Below are positions 22,867 to 28,872 of a DNA stretch of 28,872 nt, in pieces (within the stretch, counting starts at the first letter, position 1; each line of letters begins with the position of its first letter). The DNA is taken from the IMG/VR virus record IMGVR_UViG_3300030202_000426, positions 1 to 28,872 of that record, one strand, 5' to 3'. The notes beneath the pieces are model-generated. The model saw only the letters and a program-made list of their open reading frames with translations. It was not told the origin of the DNA and searched no databases. Source of the stretch: a virus. A program made the position numbers and the translations under genes.

Positions 22867-23532
22867 ATGGCTTTTGTAAATTTAAAAGACCTGAAATCAA
22901 ACATAGGTGGACAACTTAGATTGACTTTAAATTCAAGTGGTGTCTACGAAGAAAAAGAATGGCAAGGTAAGAAGTTCAATACCTTTAAGTATGAAGTATT
23001 GGAAGATGGTAAAGCATTAACTTTAGATGCTACTGATTCACTTAAAAGAAAGTTGGACTTAATATCAACTGGAGATGACTTCTTATTAAGTTGGGAACAA
23101 TTTACTACTAATGAAGGACAACTTCGTAATTACTGGAAAGTTGAAAAGGTAAGCAAAGAATCTGCTAATCCTCAATTTGAAAATGTAAAGAAAAGTGTAA
23201 ATGAGTTTGAAGTCCAATTACAAAAAGACAAAGCACTAAAACAACAAGTTAATACTACCAATAGCACTTTTACTAATGGGGCAAGATTCGGAATGATTTT
23301 CAATAACTGCATAAAGCTTTACATTGAAAATGGAATGAAATGGACTACTGATGAATTTGTAAACAACTTTAATCGAGTAGAAGGTTGGGTGGAAGCTTGT
23401 GAAAATCCATCAACGATCCCTGCTGCAAGTAAACCAAATGAACCAGTAGCAGTAGATAAAAATTACAAGCAAAGTGTAATTGACAACACTACAGAACCAG
23501 TACAAATTGATGAAGACGAATTACCATTTTAA
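22867..23532 (+). CDS. ssb: Single-stranded DNA-binding protein
   Basis: A 221-residue protein behind AGGAG. The N-terminal 100 residues are beta-rich as in an OB fold (GGQLRLTLNSSGVYEEKEW; NTFKYEVLEDGKALTLDAT). A helical and flexible part follows. The last residues IDEDELPF closely match the acidic SSB tail (DDDIPF), which binds host replication and repair proteins. The protein would coat single strands during phage replication and recombination. It is longer than typical SSB because of the extra helical part after residue 120. The assignment rests on the tail, pattern and position at the start of the early block. Confidence 0.7.
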   Translation: MAFVNLKDLKSNIGGQLRLTLNSSGVYEEKEWQGKKFNTFKYEVLEDGKALTLDATDSLKRKLDLISTGDDFLLSWEQFTTNEGQLRNYWKVEKVSKESANPQFENVKKSVNEFEVQLQKDKALKQQVNTTNSTFTNGARFGMIFNNCIKLYIENGMKWTTDEFVNNFNRVEGWVEACENPSTIPAASKPNEPVAVDKNYKQSVIDNTTEPVQIDEDELPF

Positions 23533-23633
23533 TGATGACTAACGAAAATATAATAATAACACTTTTACTTTTAGTTGTTTTTTTGTTAGTTTCATTATTT
23601 GGAATAATGTTTGTGGGGCTAATATTACTTTAA
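23532..23633 (+). CDS. 33-residue hydrophobic peptide
   Basis: After MMTNENIIIT the product is almost entirely hydrophobic (LLLLVVFLLVSLFGIMFVGL), a single membrane helix. The ATG overlaps the SSB stop by one base (TAATG), like other gene joins in this phage. No family can be assigned at this length. Confidence 0.45.
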   Translation: MMTNENIIITLLLLVVFLLVSLFGIMFVGLILL

Positions 23634-23641
23634 AGGAAAAA

Positions 23642-23737
23642 ATGGGGCAGTTACTTCTTATACTCTTTTGTTTAATTAACATATCACAATCGAATAGTAG
23701 CTGTCCCCTTCTCCTGAAAGGATATTATGATAAATAA
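23642..23737 (+). CDS. Possible 31-residue exported or membrane peptide
   Basis: This frame follows AAAGGAAAAA and encodes MGQLLLILFCLINISQSNSS..., ending KGYYDK, with a short hydrophobic segment and two cysteines. It overlaps the methyltransferase start. The same DNA holds a long inverted repeat and a copy of the minus-strand leader, so it may be a regulatory site rather than a gene. Confidence 0.3.
   Translation: MGQLLLILFCLINISQSNSSCPLLLKGYYDK
23644..23708 (-). repeat. Inverted repeat enclosing a copy of the minus-strand leader
   Basis: 23644-23655 pairs with 23696-23708 (11 Watson-Crick pairs, one G.U, one bulge). On the minus strand the stem is followed by ATTTTTTCC, as in a terminator. 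The loop, read on the minus strand, matches the leader of the 60-residue minus gene over about 28 bases with one substitution and two one-base gaps, plus ACTATTCG. Confidence 0.5.
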
Positions 23738-24458
23738 AATACATAATCAAAATTGTTTAGATACTATGGCTAAAATGCCAGATAATTTTATTGATGCAAC
23801 TATTACTTCTCCACCTTATGACAATTTAAGGAATTATAATGGATATGATTTTGATTTTAATAAAATAGCACAAGAATTATATAGAGTAACAAAAGATGAT
23901 GGAATTTTAGTATGGATAGTTGGAGATGCTACAATTCGAGGAAGTGAAACTGGAAGTTCTTTTAAACAAGCATTGTATTTTAAGGAATTGGGATTTTCTT
24001 TGCACGATACAATGATTTATGAAAAAAATAGTTCATCATTTCCAGCAAGAAAAGAAAGTAATAGATATACTCAAATATTTGAATATATGTTTATATTTGG
24101 AAAAGGTGGTGTATCTGCAAATCTTATTTGTGATAAAAAAAATAAATGGGCAGGACATAAAGATTTTTCAGGCAAATTAAAAAATCCAGTTCCAAATTAT
24201 TCTCCAAGAACAAATATATGGAAATATTCTACCAGCTTTAATGATAAAACTGGACACCCTGCTGTTTTTCCTGAAAAATTAGCAGAAGATCATATATTAA
24301 CCTGGACAAATGAAAAAGATTTAGTTTATGATTGTTTTATGGGAAGTGGAACAACTGCAAAAATGTGCATTTTAAATAATCGTAATTATATTGGTAGTGA
24401 AATTTCTAAAGAATATTGCGATAAAGCAAACGAAAGAATTTATAAGATTAATATATAG
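23727..24458 (+). CDS. DNA N4-cytosine / N6-adenine methyltransferase (beta class)
   Basis: A 243-residue enzyme with motif IV TSPPY at residues 27-31 (catalytic) and the SAM-binding motif I near the C-terminus, DCFMGSGTT at 202-210. Motif IV preceding motif I places it in the beta group. It is short for the group, with a small target-recognition region between. It is likely to modify phage DNA against host restriction or to mark it. The AAAGGA site is seven bases before the ATG. It is paralogous to the enzyme at 27370, with the shared pattern 'SPPY.NLR.Y' and 'VFP..LAE'. No restriction partner is visible. Confidence 0.9.
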   Translation: MINKIHNQNCLDTMAKMPDNFIDATITSPPYDNLRNYNGYDFDFNKIAQELYRVTKDDGILVWIVGDATIRGSETGSSFKQALYFKELGFSLHDTMIYEKNSSSFPARKESNRYTQIFEYMFIFGKGGVSANLICDKKNKWAGHKDFSGKLKNPVPNYSPRTNIWKYSTSFNDKTGHPAVFPEKLAEDHILTWTNEKDLVYDCFMGSGTTAKMCILNNRNYIGSEISKEYCDKANERIYKINI

Positions 24459-24465
24459 GAGAAAA

Positions 24466-24903
24466 ATGACGATTAATTCACAAGCCAAAGGCAAAAGAGC
24501 AGAACGAGAAGTTGCTAAATTAATTAATAGATACTTAGGAACAAATGTAAGACGAACTCCACAATCAGGTGGAATGTCTATCAAGGGCGACATTATAGAC
24601 ATAAACCCTGATTCTGCTGCATACAACTATCACTTTGAAGTAAAAGACCAAAAGAAACTTATGATTCCTAAATGGTGGCAACAAATAGAAGATGATTGCC
24701 CAGTAGCAAAAACACCAGTTAATGTATTTAAGATGAATGCACAGTTTTATGCCACAATGCAATTTACTGATTGGCTATCATTATTAGCAGAAATAGAAGA
24801 ATTAAAAGAATCTAATAGAGGTTTGGAAGAAGAAGTAGAAGATAGAACACATAAATATAATCTTCTATTAAGAAAATCAGAAGATGAATCTGATAACGAT
24901 TGA
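24466..24903 (+). CDS. PD-(D/E)XK nuclease, Holliday junction resolvase-like
   Basis: A 145-residue protein; the start at 24466 has AGGAGAAAA upstream, while a longer in-frame ATG lies inside the methyltransferase gene. The nuclease residues fit E13 (KGKRAEREVAKLI), D42 (KGDIIDI) and E58-x-K60 (HFEVKDQKK), the layout of archaeal Hjc and related phage resolvases. 'RRTPQSGGMSIKGDI' is especially typical. After the core comes a coiled-coil tail with acidic residues. It probably resolves branched recombination intermediates so that DNA can be packaged. Confidence 0.8.
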   Translation: MTINSQAKGKRAEREVAKLINRYLGTNVRRTPQSGGMSIKGDIIDINPDSAAYNYHFEVKDQKKLMIPKWWQQIEDDCPVAKTPVNVFKMNAQFYATMQFTDWLSLLAEIEELKESNRGLEEEVEDRTHKYNLLLRKSEDESDND

Positions 24904-24922
24904 TAATCAAAAAGGAGAAAAA

Positions 24923-25240
24923 ATGGAACTAAACAAAAGAGAAATAGCTTGGCAAAAAAGAAAACAAGTTAAAAAAGAATCCCACCCTACCTATGCACAA
25001 TTTGGTAAGTATGCAGGTACATTTGAAGAACGAATGAAAAAAGTAAAACCTTTGTATGCCTACACAGAAGAACGAATTAAATCAGAAGAAGAATTTTACA
25101 AAGAACATGGAAGGGCTTGGTGGATATTTCAAGGTATGACTATGAGATACAATAGAGAAGAAACTTGGATAGAACAATACAATATTTTAGATGAAACAAG
25201 ACCAAGAGGAAAAGGAATATATAAAAGGAGAAAAAAATGA
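24923..25240 (+). CDS. Hypothetical basic protein
   Basis: A 105-residue protein with a perfect AAAGGAG site. It is rich in Lys, Arg, Glu and Tyr (KREIAWQKRKQVKKESH ... GRAWWIFQGMTMRYNREETW ... RGKGIYKRRKK). No signal, membrane segment or known motif is seen. It lies between two nuclease genes, so it could be a DNA-associated accessory factor. I do not recognise the family. Confidence 0.6.
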   Translation: MELNKREIAWQKRKQVKKESHPTYAQFGKYAGTFEERMKKVKPLYAYTEERIKSEEEFYKEHGRAWWIFQGMTMRYNREETWIEQYNILDETRPRGKGIYKRRKK

Positions 25241-25479
25241 TTGAATTAATAGTAACAATAGCTGTATTAATTGGGTGTTTAAAATTATTTCCAAGAATTT
25301 ACAAAGAAGTACATAAATTAGATGTAGAAGAATATGAGGATATAATATATTTATCTGATTGTTGTGGTTGGGAAGCAGTAGGACATATACACATTGATGG
25401 AGAAGGTAAAAATATAGAAGCTATGGCTATGTGTAGTAAATGCTATGAAAATACTGAATTTTATGGTGAGGTACAATAA
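25237..25479 (+). CDS. Small protein with membrane segment and cysteine motifs
   Basis: An 80-residue protein with a hydrophobic start (LIVTIAVLIGCLKLF), then a cytoplasmic-type part with 'SDCCGWEA' and 'MCSKCYENTEF'. Four cysteines in CC ... CxxC arrangement could bind one zinc ion. It overlaps the preceding stop (ATGA) and the following ATG (TAATG). It was not matched to a known family. Confidence 0.55.
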   Translation: MIELIVTIAVLIGCLKLFPRIYKEVHKLDVEEYEDIIYLSDCCGWEAVGHIHIDGEGKNIEAMAMCSKCYENTEFYGEVQ

Positions 25480-26111
25480 TGGCACATACAATTTATAAGA
25501 ATAAACAAAAAAAGAGATTGAAAAGTGTTACCACTATAATCAATGGCAATCTTGGATGGAAAACAGGTGCATTAATTGGTTGGAATCTTAAACTGGTAGA
25601 TCAAGGATTAAACCCAAGAGCAGAACTAAAAAAAGCAGGTAGGATCGGAACTTTAGCACACATCATGATAGAAGAATTTATTAAAGGTGGTTCAGTTTGT
25701 TTAGACGAATATAATCCTTCCGAAATATCACAAGCCAAGAACTCTTATTATGGATTTTATCAATGGTTTGTTGACAATAATGTAACTTTTTTAGATACCG
25801 AAATGAAATTAGTATCAGAAGAATATCAATTTGGTGGAACATTTGATGCGATATGTGCAGTTAATGGAAAGTTAGTAATTTGTGATTGGAAAACATCTAA
25901 TGCTGTGTATGATGAATTTTTGATACAATTAGGTGCATACAGACAACTTATACAAGAAAATCTTGGCTATGACATAAGGGGTGCGATCCTTTTAAAACTG
26001 GACAAAGAAGAAAAAGGATTCTATGAAGAACACCATTACAAGATTAAAGACTTGAATTGGGGTTGGAAGATGTTTAAACTATTATTAAAAATTCAGGAAA
26101 ATAAAAGATGA
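25479..26111 (+). CDS. RecB/Cas4-like PD-(D/E)XK exonuclease
   Basis: A 210-residue protein with an ordered set of family residues: H61 in GTLAHIMIEE, E108 in a preceding strand, D123 in GGTFDAI, D136-W-K138 in KLVICDWKTS, and the QLGAYR helix at about 150. This is the RecB-type nuclease core, and in phages it often acts in recombination with SSB or an annealing protein. No helicase or annealase is obvious beside it. Extra N-terminal 'SVTTIINGNLGWKTG' is common in phage members. It overlaps the next gene by four bases. Confidence 0.8.
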   Translation: MAHTIYKNKQKKRLKSVTTIINGNLGWKTGALIGWNLKLVDQGLNPRAELKKAGRIGTLAHIMIEEFIKGGSVCLDEYNPSEISQAKNSYYGFYQWFVDNNVTFLDTEMKLVSEEYQFGGTFDAICAVNGKLVICDWKTSNAVYDEFLIQLGAYRQLIQENLGYDIRGAILLKLDKEEKGFYEEHHYKIKDLNWGWKMFKLLLKIQENKR

Positions 26112-26740
26112 AAATATTAAATCTTTATGCAGGAATAGGTGGTAATAGAAAGCTATGGGGTAATGAGCATGAAATTACTGCTGTTGAATATGATGAAAAT
26201 ATTGCTGCAATATATAAAGATTTTTTTCCTAATGATGAAGTATTAGTAGAAGATGCACATGATTACCTATTAAATCATTTTAAAGAATATGATTTTATTT
26301 GGAGTAGTCCACCATGTCCTACACACAGTAGAATGAATTTCTTACTTAATCAAAAAGAAACTTTTAAATTAAAATATCCTGATATGCAACTATATGAGGA
26401 GATTATTTTATTAGATTGTTTTTTTAAAGGTAAATATGTTGTAGAAAATGTAATGAGTTATTATAAACCATTAATAGAACCACAGATTACAGGGGGACAT
26501 TACTTTTGGTGTAATTTTGAAATACCACAATTAGACACAAGAAAAAAAGTAAGAAATGACAAAGGATATACCCTGAAAAAGAAAATGGAAGATAAAGGCT
26601 TAATTATTGAAAACTTTTATAATTACAAAGGGGACAAAAGAACTTTGTTAAATAATGCTATTGAGGGTGAATTAGGATTAGCAATATTAGAATCGTCGAA
26701 ACACGAAAAACAATTAAATATATTTAAGGAGAAAAAATGA
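26108..26740 (+). CDS. C5-cytosine DNA methyltransferase (short)
   Basis: A 210-residue enzyme with motif I at residues 5-12 (NLYAGIGG), the acidic EYDE at 27-30, catalytic SPPCP with C70, ENV at 113-115, and later GGHYFWCNF. This is the order of m5C methyltransferases. The motif IV form (SSPPCPTHS instead of GPPCQ.FS) and the small size without a clear long target-recognition domain mark it as a reduced phage type. It may modify specific cytosines in phage DNA. It is translationally overlapped with both neighbours. Confidence 0.8.
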   Translation: MKILNLYAGIGGNRKLWGNEHEITAVEYDENIAAIYKDFFPNDEVLVEDAHDYLLNHFKEYDFIWSSPPCPTHSRMNFLLNQKETFKLKYPDMQLYEEIILLDCFFKGKYVVENVMSYYKPLIEPQITGGHYFWCNFEIPQLDTRKKVRNDKGYTLKKKMEDKGLIIENFYNYKGDKRTLLNNAIEGELGLAILESSKHEKQLNIFKEKK

Positions 26741-27096
26741 GAAAAAGATTTTTAGATGCAGATATAAACAATAAGAGTTGGTTTAGAAAACTAACTGCAC
26801 AAGAGAAAGTATTATGGTATTACATAAGCACCAGTTGTACTCATGATGGCTTTTGGGAAAAAGACGATGAAGCCATTGGATTTTATTGTAATGGTTATGA
26901 TGGACAAGTACCTGAAATTATTAAAGAAAAAATGGGTATGATCCAAGTAGATGATTCACAATACCTATTAAAAGAGTGGATTAAGTTTCAATACAAAGAA
27001 CTAAAAGAAAATGTATCTACTCACAAACGAATCATAGAACGATTACGAAGAAAAGGATTAGATCAACACTTTCCTGAATTACAAGAGGACTTTTAA
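26737..27096 (+). CDS. Replication initiator-like winged-helix protein
   Basis: A 119-residue protein. The N-terminus 'RKRFLDADINNKSWFRKLTAQEKVLWYYISTSCTHDGFWEKD' pattern is the hallmark of the N-terminal winged-helix domain of phage replication proteins ('RF.D..I....WF..L....K..W.Y....CD..G.W'). In larger relatives this is followed by a DNA- or helicase-binding domain. Here the protein stops after the first domain and a basic helix (THKRIIERLRRKG). It may bind the phage origin, possibly the region at 22241-22559, and recruit host helicase. Confidence 0.65.
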   Translation: MRKRFLDADINNKSWFRKLTAQEKVLWYYISTSCTHDGFWEKDDEAIGFYCNGYDGQVPEIIKEKMGMIQVDDSQYLLKEWIKFQYKELKENVSTHKRIIERLRRKGLDQHFPELQEDF

Positions 27097-27300
27097 ATGA
27101 CAGTAAAAGAACTCAACTCAATCTTAGTATATTGTAAAGTAAATAATTTATATGAAATAGAATATGTAGGTGCAATCGGAGATATTGGAGAAAACCTACA
27201 AGAGTCTATGCAGTTATATTGCCATAGATTAAAAATGTTTGTAACAGTAAAAGATATTATAACCAAAGCCAAGAACCATGGCTATGAAGGTTTGGGATAG
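27097..27300 (+). CDS. Small hypothetical early protein
   Basis: A 67-residue protein starting directly after the preceding stop. It has a mixed alpha/beta pattern (MTVKELNSILVYCKVNNLYE ... EYVGAIGDIGENLQESMQLY) and two cysteines. I recognise no family. The gene is in the middle of the replication/modification block and presumably works early. Confidence 0.55.
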   Translation: MTVKELNSILVYCKVNNLYEIEYVGAIGDIGENLQESMQLYCHRLKMFVTVKDIITKAKNHGYEGLG

Positions 27301-27305
27301 TTGTG

Positions 27306-27380
27306 ATGAAACTAAGAAAGGAATTTTCACCCTACATCACATGGCTTGGCAGCTTATCCCAAAAGAATTATGAAAACTAA
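27306..27380 (+). CDS. Possible 24-residue micro-ORF before the methyltransferase
   Basis: This frame encodes MKLRKEFSPYITWLGSLSQK... and ends 11 bases inside the methyltransferase gene (27370). No clear ribosome binding site precedes it, so it may only couple translation or may not be translated at all. It fills the 69-base gap between its neighbours. Confidence 0.25.
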   Translation: MKLRKEFSPYITWLGSLSQKNYEN

Positions 27381-28200
27381 TTATACACTTATAGGCGATG
27401 TTAGAGAGAAGTTAAAAGAACTTCCTGATAAGTCTATTCAGATGTGTGTAACTTCACCACCATATTACAATTTGAGAGATTATGACAATCAAGAGAACCA
27501 ATTAGGACTTGAAAATACTCCTGAAAAATTTGTAGCAAATTTAGTAGAAGTATTTGCAGAAGTCCATAGAGTATTAAGAGATGATGGAACATTATGGTTA
27601 AATCTTGGTGATAGTTATTTAAAAAATAAACAATTAGGATTTATTCCACAGAAAGTAGCAATAGCATTACAAGAATGGGGTTGGATATTAAGACAAGATA
27701 TTATTTGGGCAAAAAAGAATTGTATGCCTGAAAGTGTTAAGGATCGCTTTACCAAAAACCATGAATACATTTTCTTATTTTCTAAGCAACCTAATTATAA
27801 GTTTAATCAAATTAGAGAACCTGCAACACAGGTAAGCATAGATAGATCAAAAAGAAAGATGAATTTTCGTAAAATAACCCCTAATAAGACTGTATATGAT
27901 AAAGCACAAGATCCTTCAAGGGTAGTTGCAGCAGATCACATGAGAAATAAAAGATCAGTATGGAACATGAGAACAGCATCATATAAAGAAGCACATTTTG
28001 CAGTATTTCCACCTGAATTAGCCGAAACTTGTATCAAAGCAGGTAGTAATGAAAAAGATATTGTATTAGATTGTTTTATGGGATCGGGAACAACTGCGAT
28101 GGTAGCACAAGATTTATTTAGAAAATGGATAGGAGTAGAACTAAATCCTGAATATGAAAAACTAATTCGTAAACGAACAGCACAGCAGGTACTATTTTGA
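27370..28200 (+). CDS. DNA N4-cytosine / N6-adenine methyltransferase (beta class)
   Basis: A 276-residue enzyme with TSPPY at residues 28-32 and C-terminal DCFMGSGTT from residue 234. I choose the ATG at 27370 (MKTNYTLIGDVREKL, typical of the family's 'GD' start) rather than an upstream TTG at 27346. The order of motifs puts it in the beta group. It is longer and more canonical than its paralogue at 23727, with an additional central recognition region (RFTKNHEYIFLFSKQ; VWNMRTASYKEAHFAVFP). With no cognate nuclease it is likely an orphan enzyme that protects phage DNA. It overlaps the regulator gene by four bases. Confidence 0.9.
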   Translation: MKTNYTLIGDVREKLKELPDKSIQMCVTSPPYYNLRDYDNQENQLGLENTPEKFVANLVEVFAEVHRVLRDDGTLWLNLGDSYLKNKQLGFIPQKVAIALQEWGWILRQDIIWAKKNCMPESVKDRFTKNHEYIFLFSKQPNYKFNQIREPATQVSIDRSKRKMNFRKITPNKTVYDKAQDPSRVVAADHMRNKRSVWNMRTASYKEAHFAVFPPELAETCIKAGSNEKDIVLDCFMGSGTTAMVAQDLFRKWIGVELNPEYEKLIRKRTAQQVLF

Positions 28201-28499
28201 AAAACAATATAGAGAATACAGCAAGATCATACCAAGACCTAATTGATGAGGTTGAACAAGAACAAGCAAAAATGCTTGAAGAACTAAAGTATGTATTAAC
28301 AGGGATCGTAGCTGGTAGAGAGCTAACAGATCAGGAATATCAATGTTTCTACGATAGATCCATATATAAGAAACCTTTTGCAGACATAGCATTCAATATG
28401 AGAATATCAGAATCGGCTTGTAAGACTTACTATAATCGAGCCATTAAAAAACTATCTAAACAAGCCACATTGATTAAACATCTACTTAGAAGAAAATGA
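28197..28499 (+). CDS. Sigma-70 region 4-like / HTH transcription regulator
   Basis: A 100-residue protein starting at TTG, overlapping the methyltransferase stop (TTGA). The C-terminal half, 'ELTDQEYQCFYDRSIYKKPF' then 'ADIAFNMRISESACKTYYNR', is a sigma region 4-type helix-turn-helix: 'adiA..l.iS...vk....ra..kL'. The N-terminal half is an acidic helix. Such proteins activate late genes in phages. Position as the second-last early gene before packaging genes (on a circular map) suits that role. No regions 1-3 are present. Confidence 0.65.
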   Translation: MKNNIENTARSYQDLIDEVEQEQAKMLEELKYVLTGIVAGRELTDQEYQCFYDRSIYKKPFADIAFNMRISESACKTYYNRAIKKLSKQATLIKHLLRRK

Positions 28500-28872
28500 A
28501 TAAGTTAGACAAGGCATACAATCAATTAAAAGAACTATCTAAAAGTAAAAACTATAATCATTACCTACATGGAAAGTATTACGAATACAAACAACAACTA
28601 AAAACCATCAATAAAACTTTAGGCAAGGAAATGGAACATATCCAAGACAACAGAACCCCTGAAGAACACTTTATCGATATATGTAGAGGTTGGTTAGTAG
28701 AAGATGTCTTTGCTTATTTATTCTCTTTACCACAATATAACGAATTGACTTTATCCTTTGACAACCATGACCAAGATAGGATCATCAGGGTATTGAGAAA
28801 ACAGATTACTGCAGCACCTGACTTTAAAATAACCTACCAAGATCAAACCATTAAAGTAGAAGTACAATCTCT
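28496..28872 (+). CDS. Possible PD-(D/E)XK-type nuclease, cut by the window edge
   Basis: The ATG overlaps the upstream stop (ATGA); at least 125 codons are visible and the gene runs out of the window. The N-terminus is helical and basic (MNKLDKAYNQLKELSKSKNY). The last visible part contains 'AAPDFKITYQDQTIKVEVQS', which resembles a PD...(E)xQ nuclease motif, with Gln where Lys is usual, as in BglII. If the genome is circular this gene would be followed shortly by the terminase partner at position 7. The family is uncertain because the end is missing. Confidence 0.45.
   Translation, partial: MNKLDKAYNQLKELSKSKNYNHYLHGKYYEYKQQLKTINKTLGKEMEHIQDNRTPEEHFIDICRGWLVEDVFAYLFSLPQYNELTLSFDNHDQDRIIRVLRKQITAAPDFKITYQDQTIKVEVQS

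Noticed and set aside
27346-27369. Upstream TTG start for the second amino-methyltransferase
   Set aside because: The family usually begins close to the G-D motif. ATG 27370 gives this, and the extra eight residues look non-conserved.
1-28872. tRNA genes, CRISPR arrays, insertion sequences or integration genes
   Set aside because: No cloverleaf with a T-loop, no spaced repeats of CRISPR type, no transposase and no integrase was found on reading both strands. A tRNA scan would settle the first point.

Overview
The window is an almost complete late-plus-early segment of an AT-rich double-stranded DNA tailed phage. It has a terminase, portal, HK97-type head genes, a tail tube, frameshifted tail-assembly chaperones and a tape measure, but no tail sheath, so the virion is most likely a siphovirus. 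No integrase, excisionase or CI-like repressor is visible, so nothing indicates temperate growth. Genes are tightly packed, often with overlapping stop and start codons (ATGA, TAATG), and most start behind AAGGAG-type ribosome binding sites. Arginine is mostly AGA or CGA. The AT-richness, the GTA-type 3TM holin, the GH108 muramidase and the S74-chaperone fibre would fit an aquatic, perhaps proteobacterial, host. That host guess is weak inference.

Layout: (1) 7-4769, packaging and head assembly: DUF5681-type terminase partner, large terminase, portal, MuF-like protein, a small morphogenesis protein and a scaffold. (2) 4793-5905, the major capsid gene, interrupted by a 240-nt ORF-less group I intron. 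(3) 5993-9581, a zinc-ribbon protein, an 845-aa tail fibre with a C-terminal S74 chaperone, and small proteins. (4) 9574-11182, holin, endolysin and a calcineurin-like phosphoesterase. (5) 11336-15685, connector, a run of tiny very basic proteins, tail terminator, tail tube, and tail-assembly chaperones joined by a -1 frameshift at A AAA AAA. (6) 15678-21451, tape measure, membrane protein, an exported thioredoxin-fold protein without CxxC, another basic protein, and tail hub/tip proteins. (7) A bidirectional terminator at about 21500 meets two minus-strand genes. (8) 22241-22559 is a non-coding divergent region with a perfect DnaA box, a near-perfect one and direct repeats, and is a candidate replication origin and control region. 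(9) 22560-28872, the early block: micro-ORFs, SSB with an acidic tail, two amino-MTases, one C5-cytosine MTase, two PD-(D/E)XK nucleases, a replication-type winged-helix protein, a sigma-region-4-like regulator, and a truncated gene at the window edge.

Working together: the divergent control region probably drives the two leftward genes and the rightward replication/modification block. The sigma-4-like protein at the end of that block is placed to turn on the packaging and structural genes if the genome is circular or circularly permuted. No DNA polymerase or helicase is visible, so replication probably relies on the host, in keeping with the DnaA boxes.

The most notable observation is the group I intron. 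The capsid gene stops after 13 codons if read straight through. Removing 4829-5068 restores the reading frame, and P1 (with U.G at the splice site), P10, P3, P7, P7.1 and P9 can all be paired by hand.
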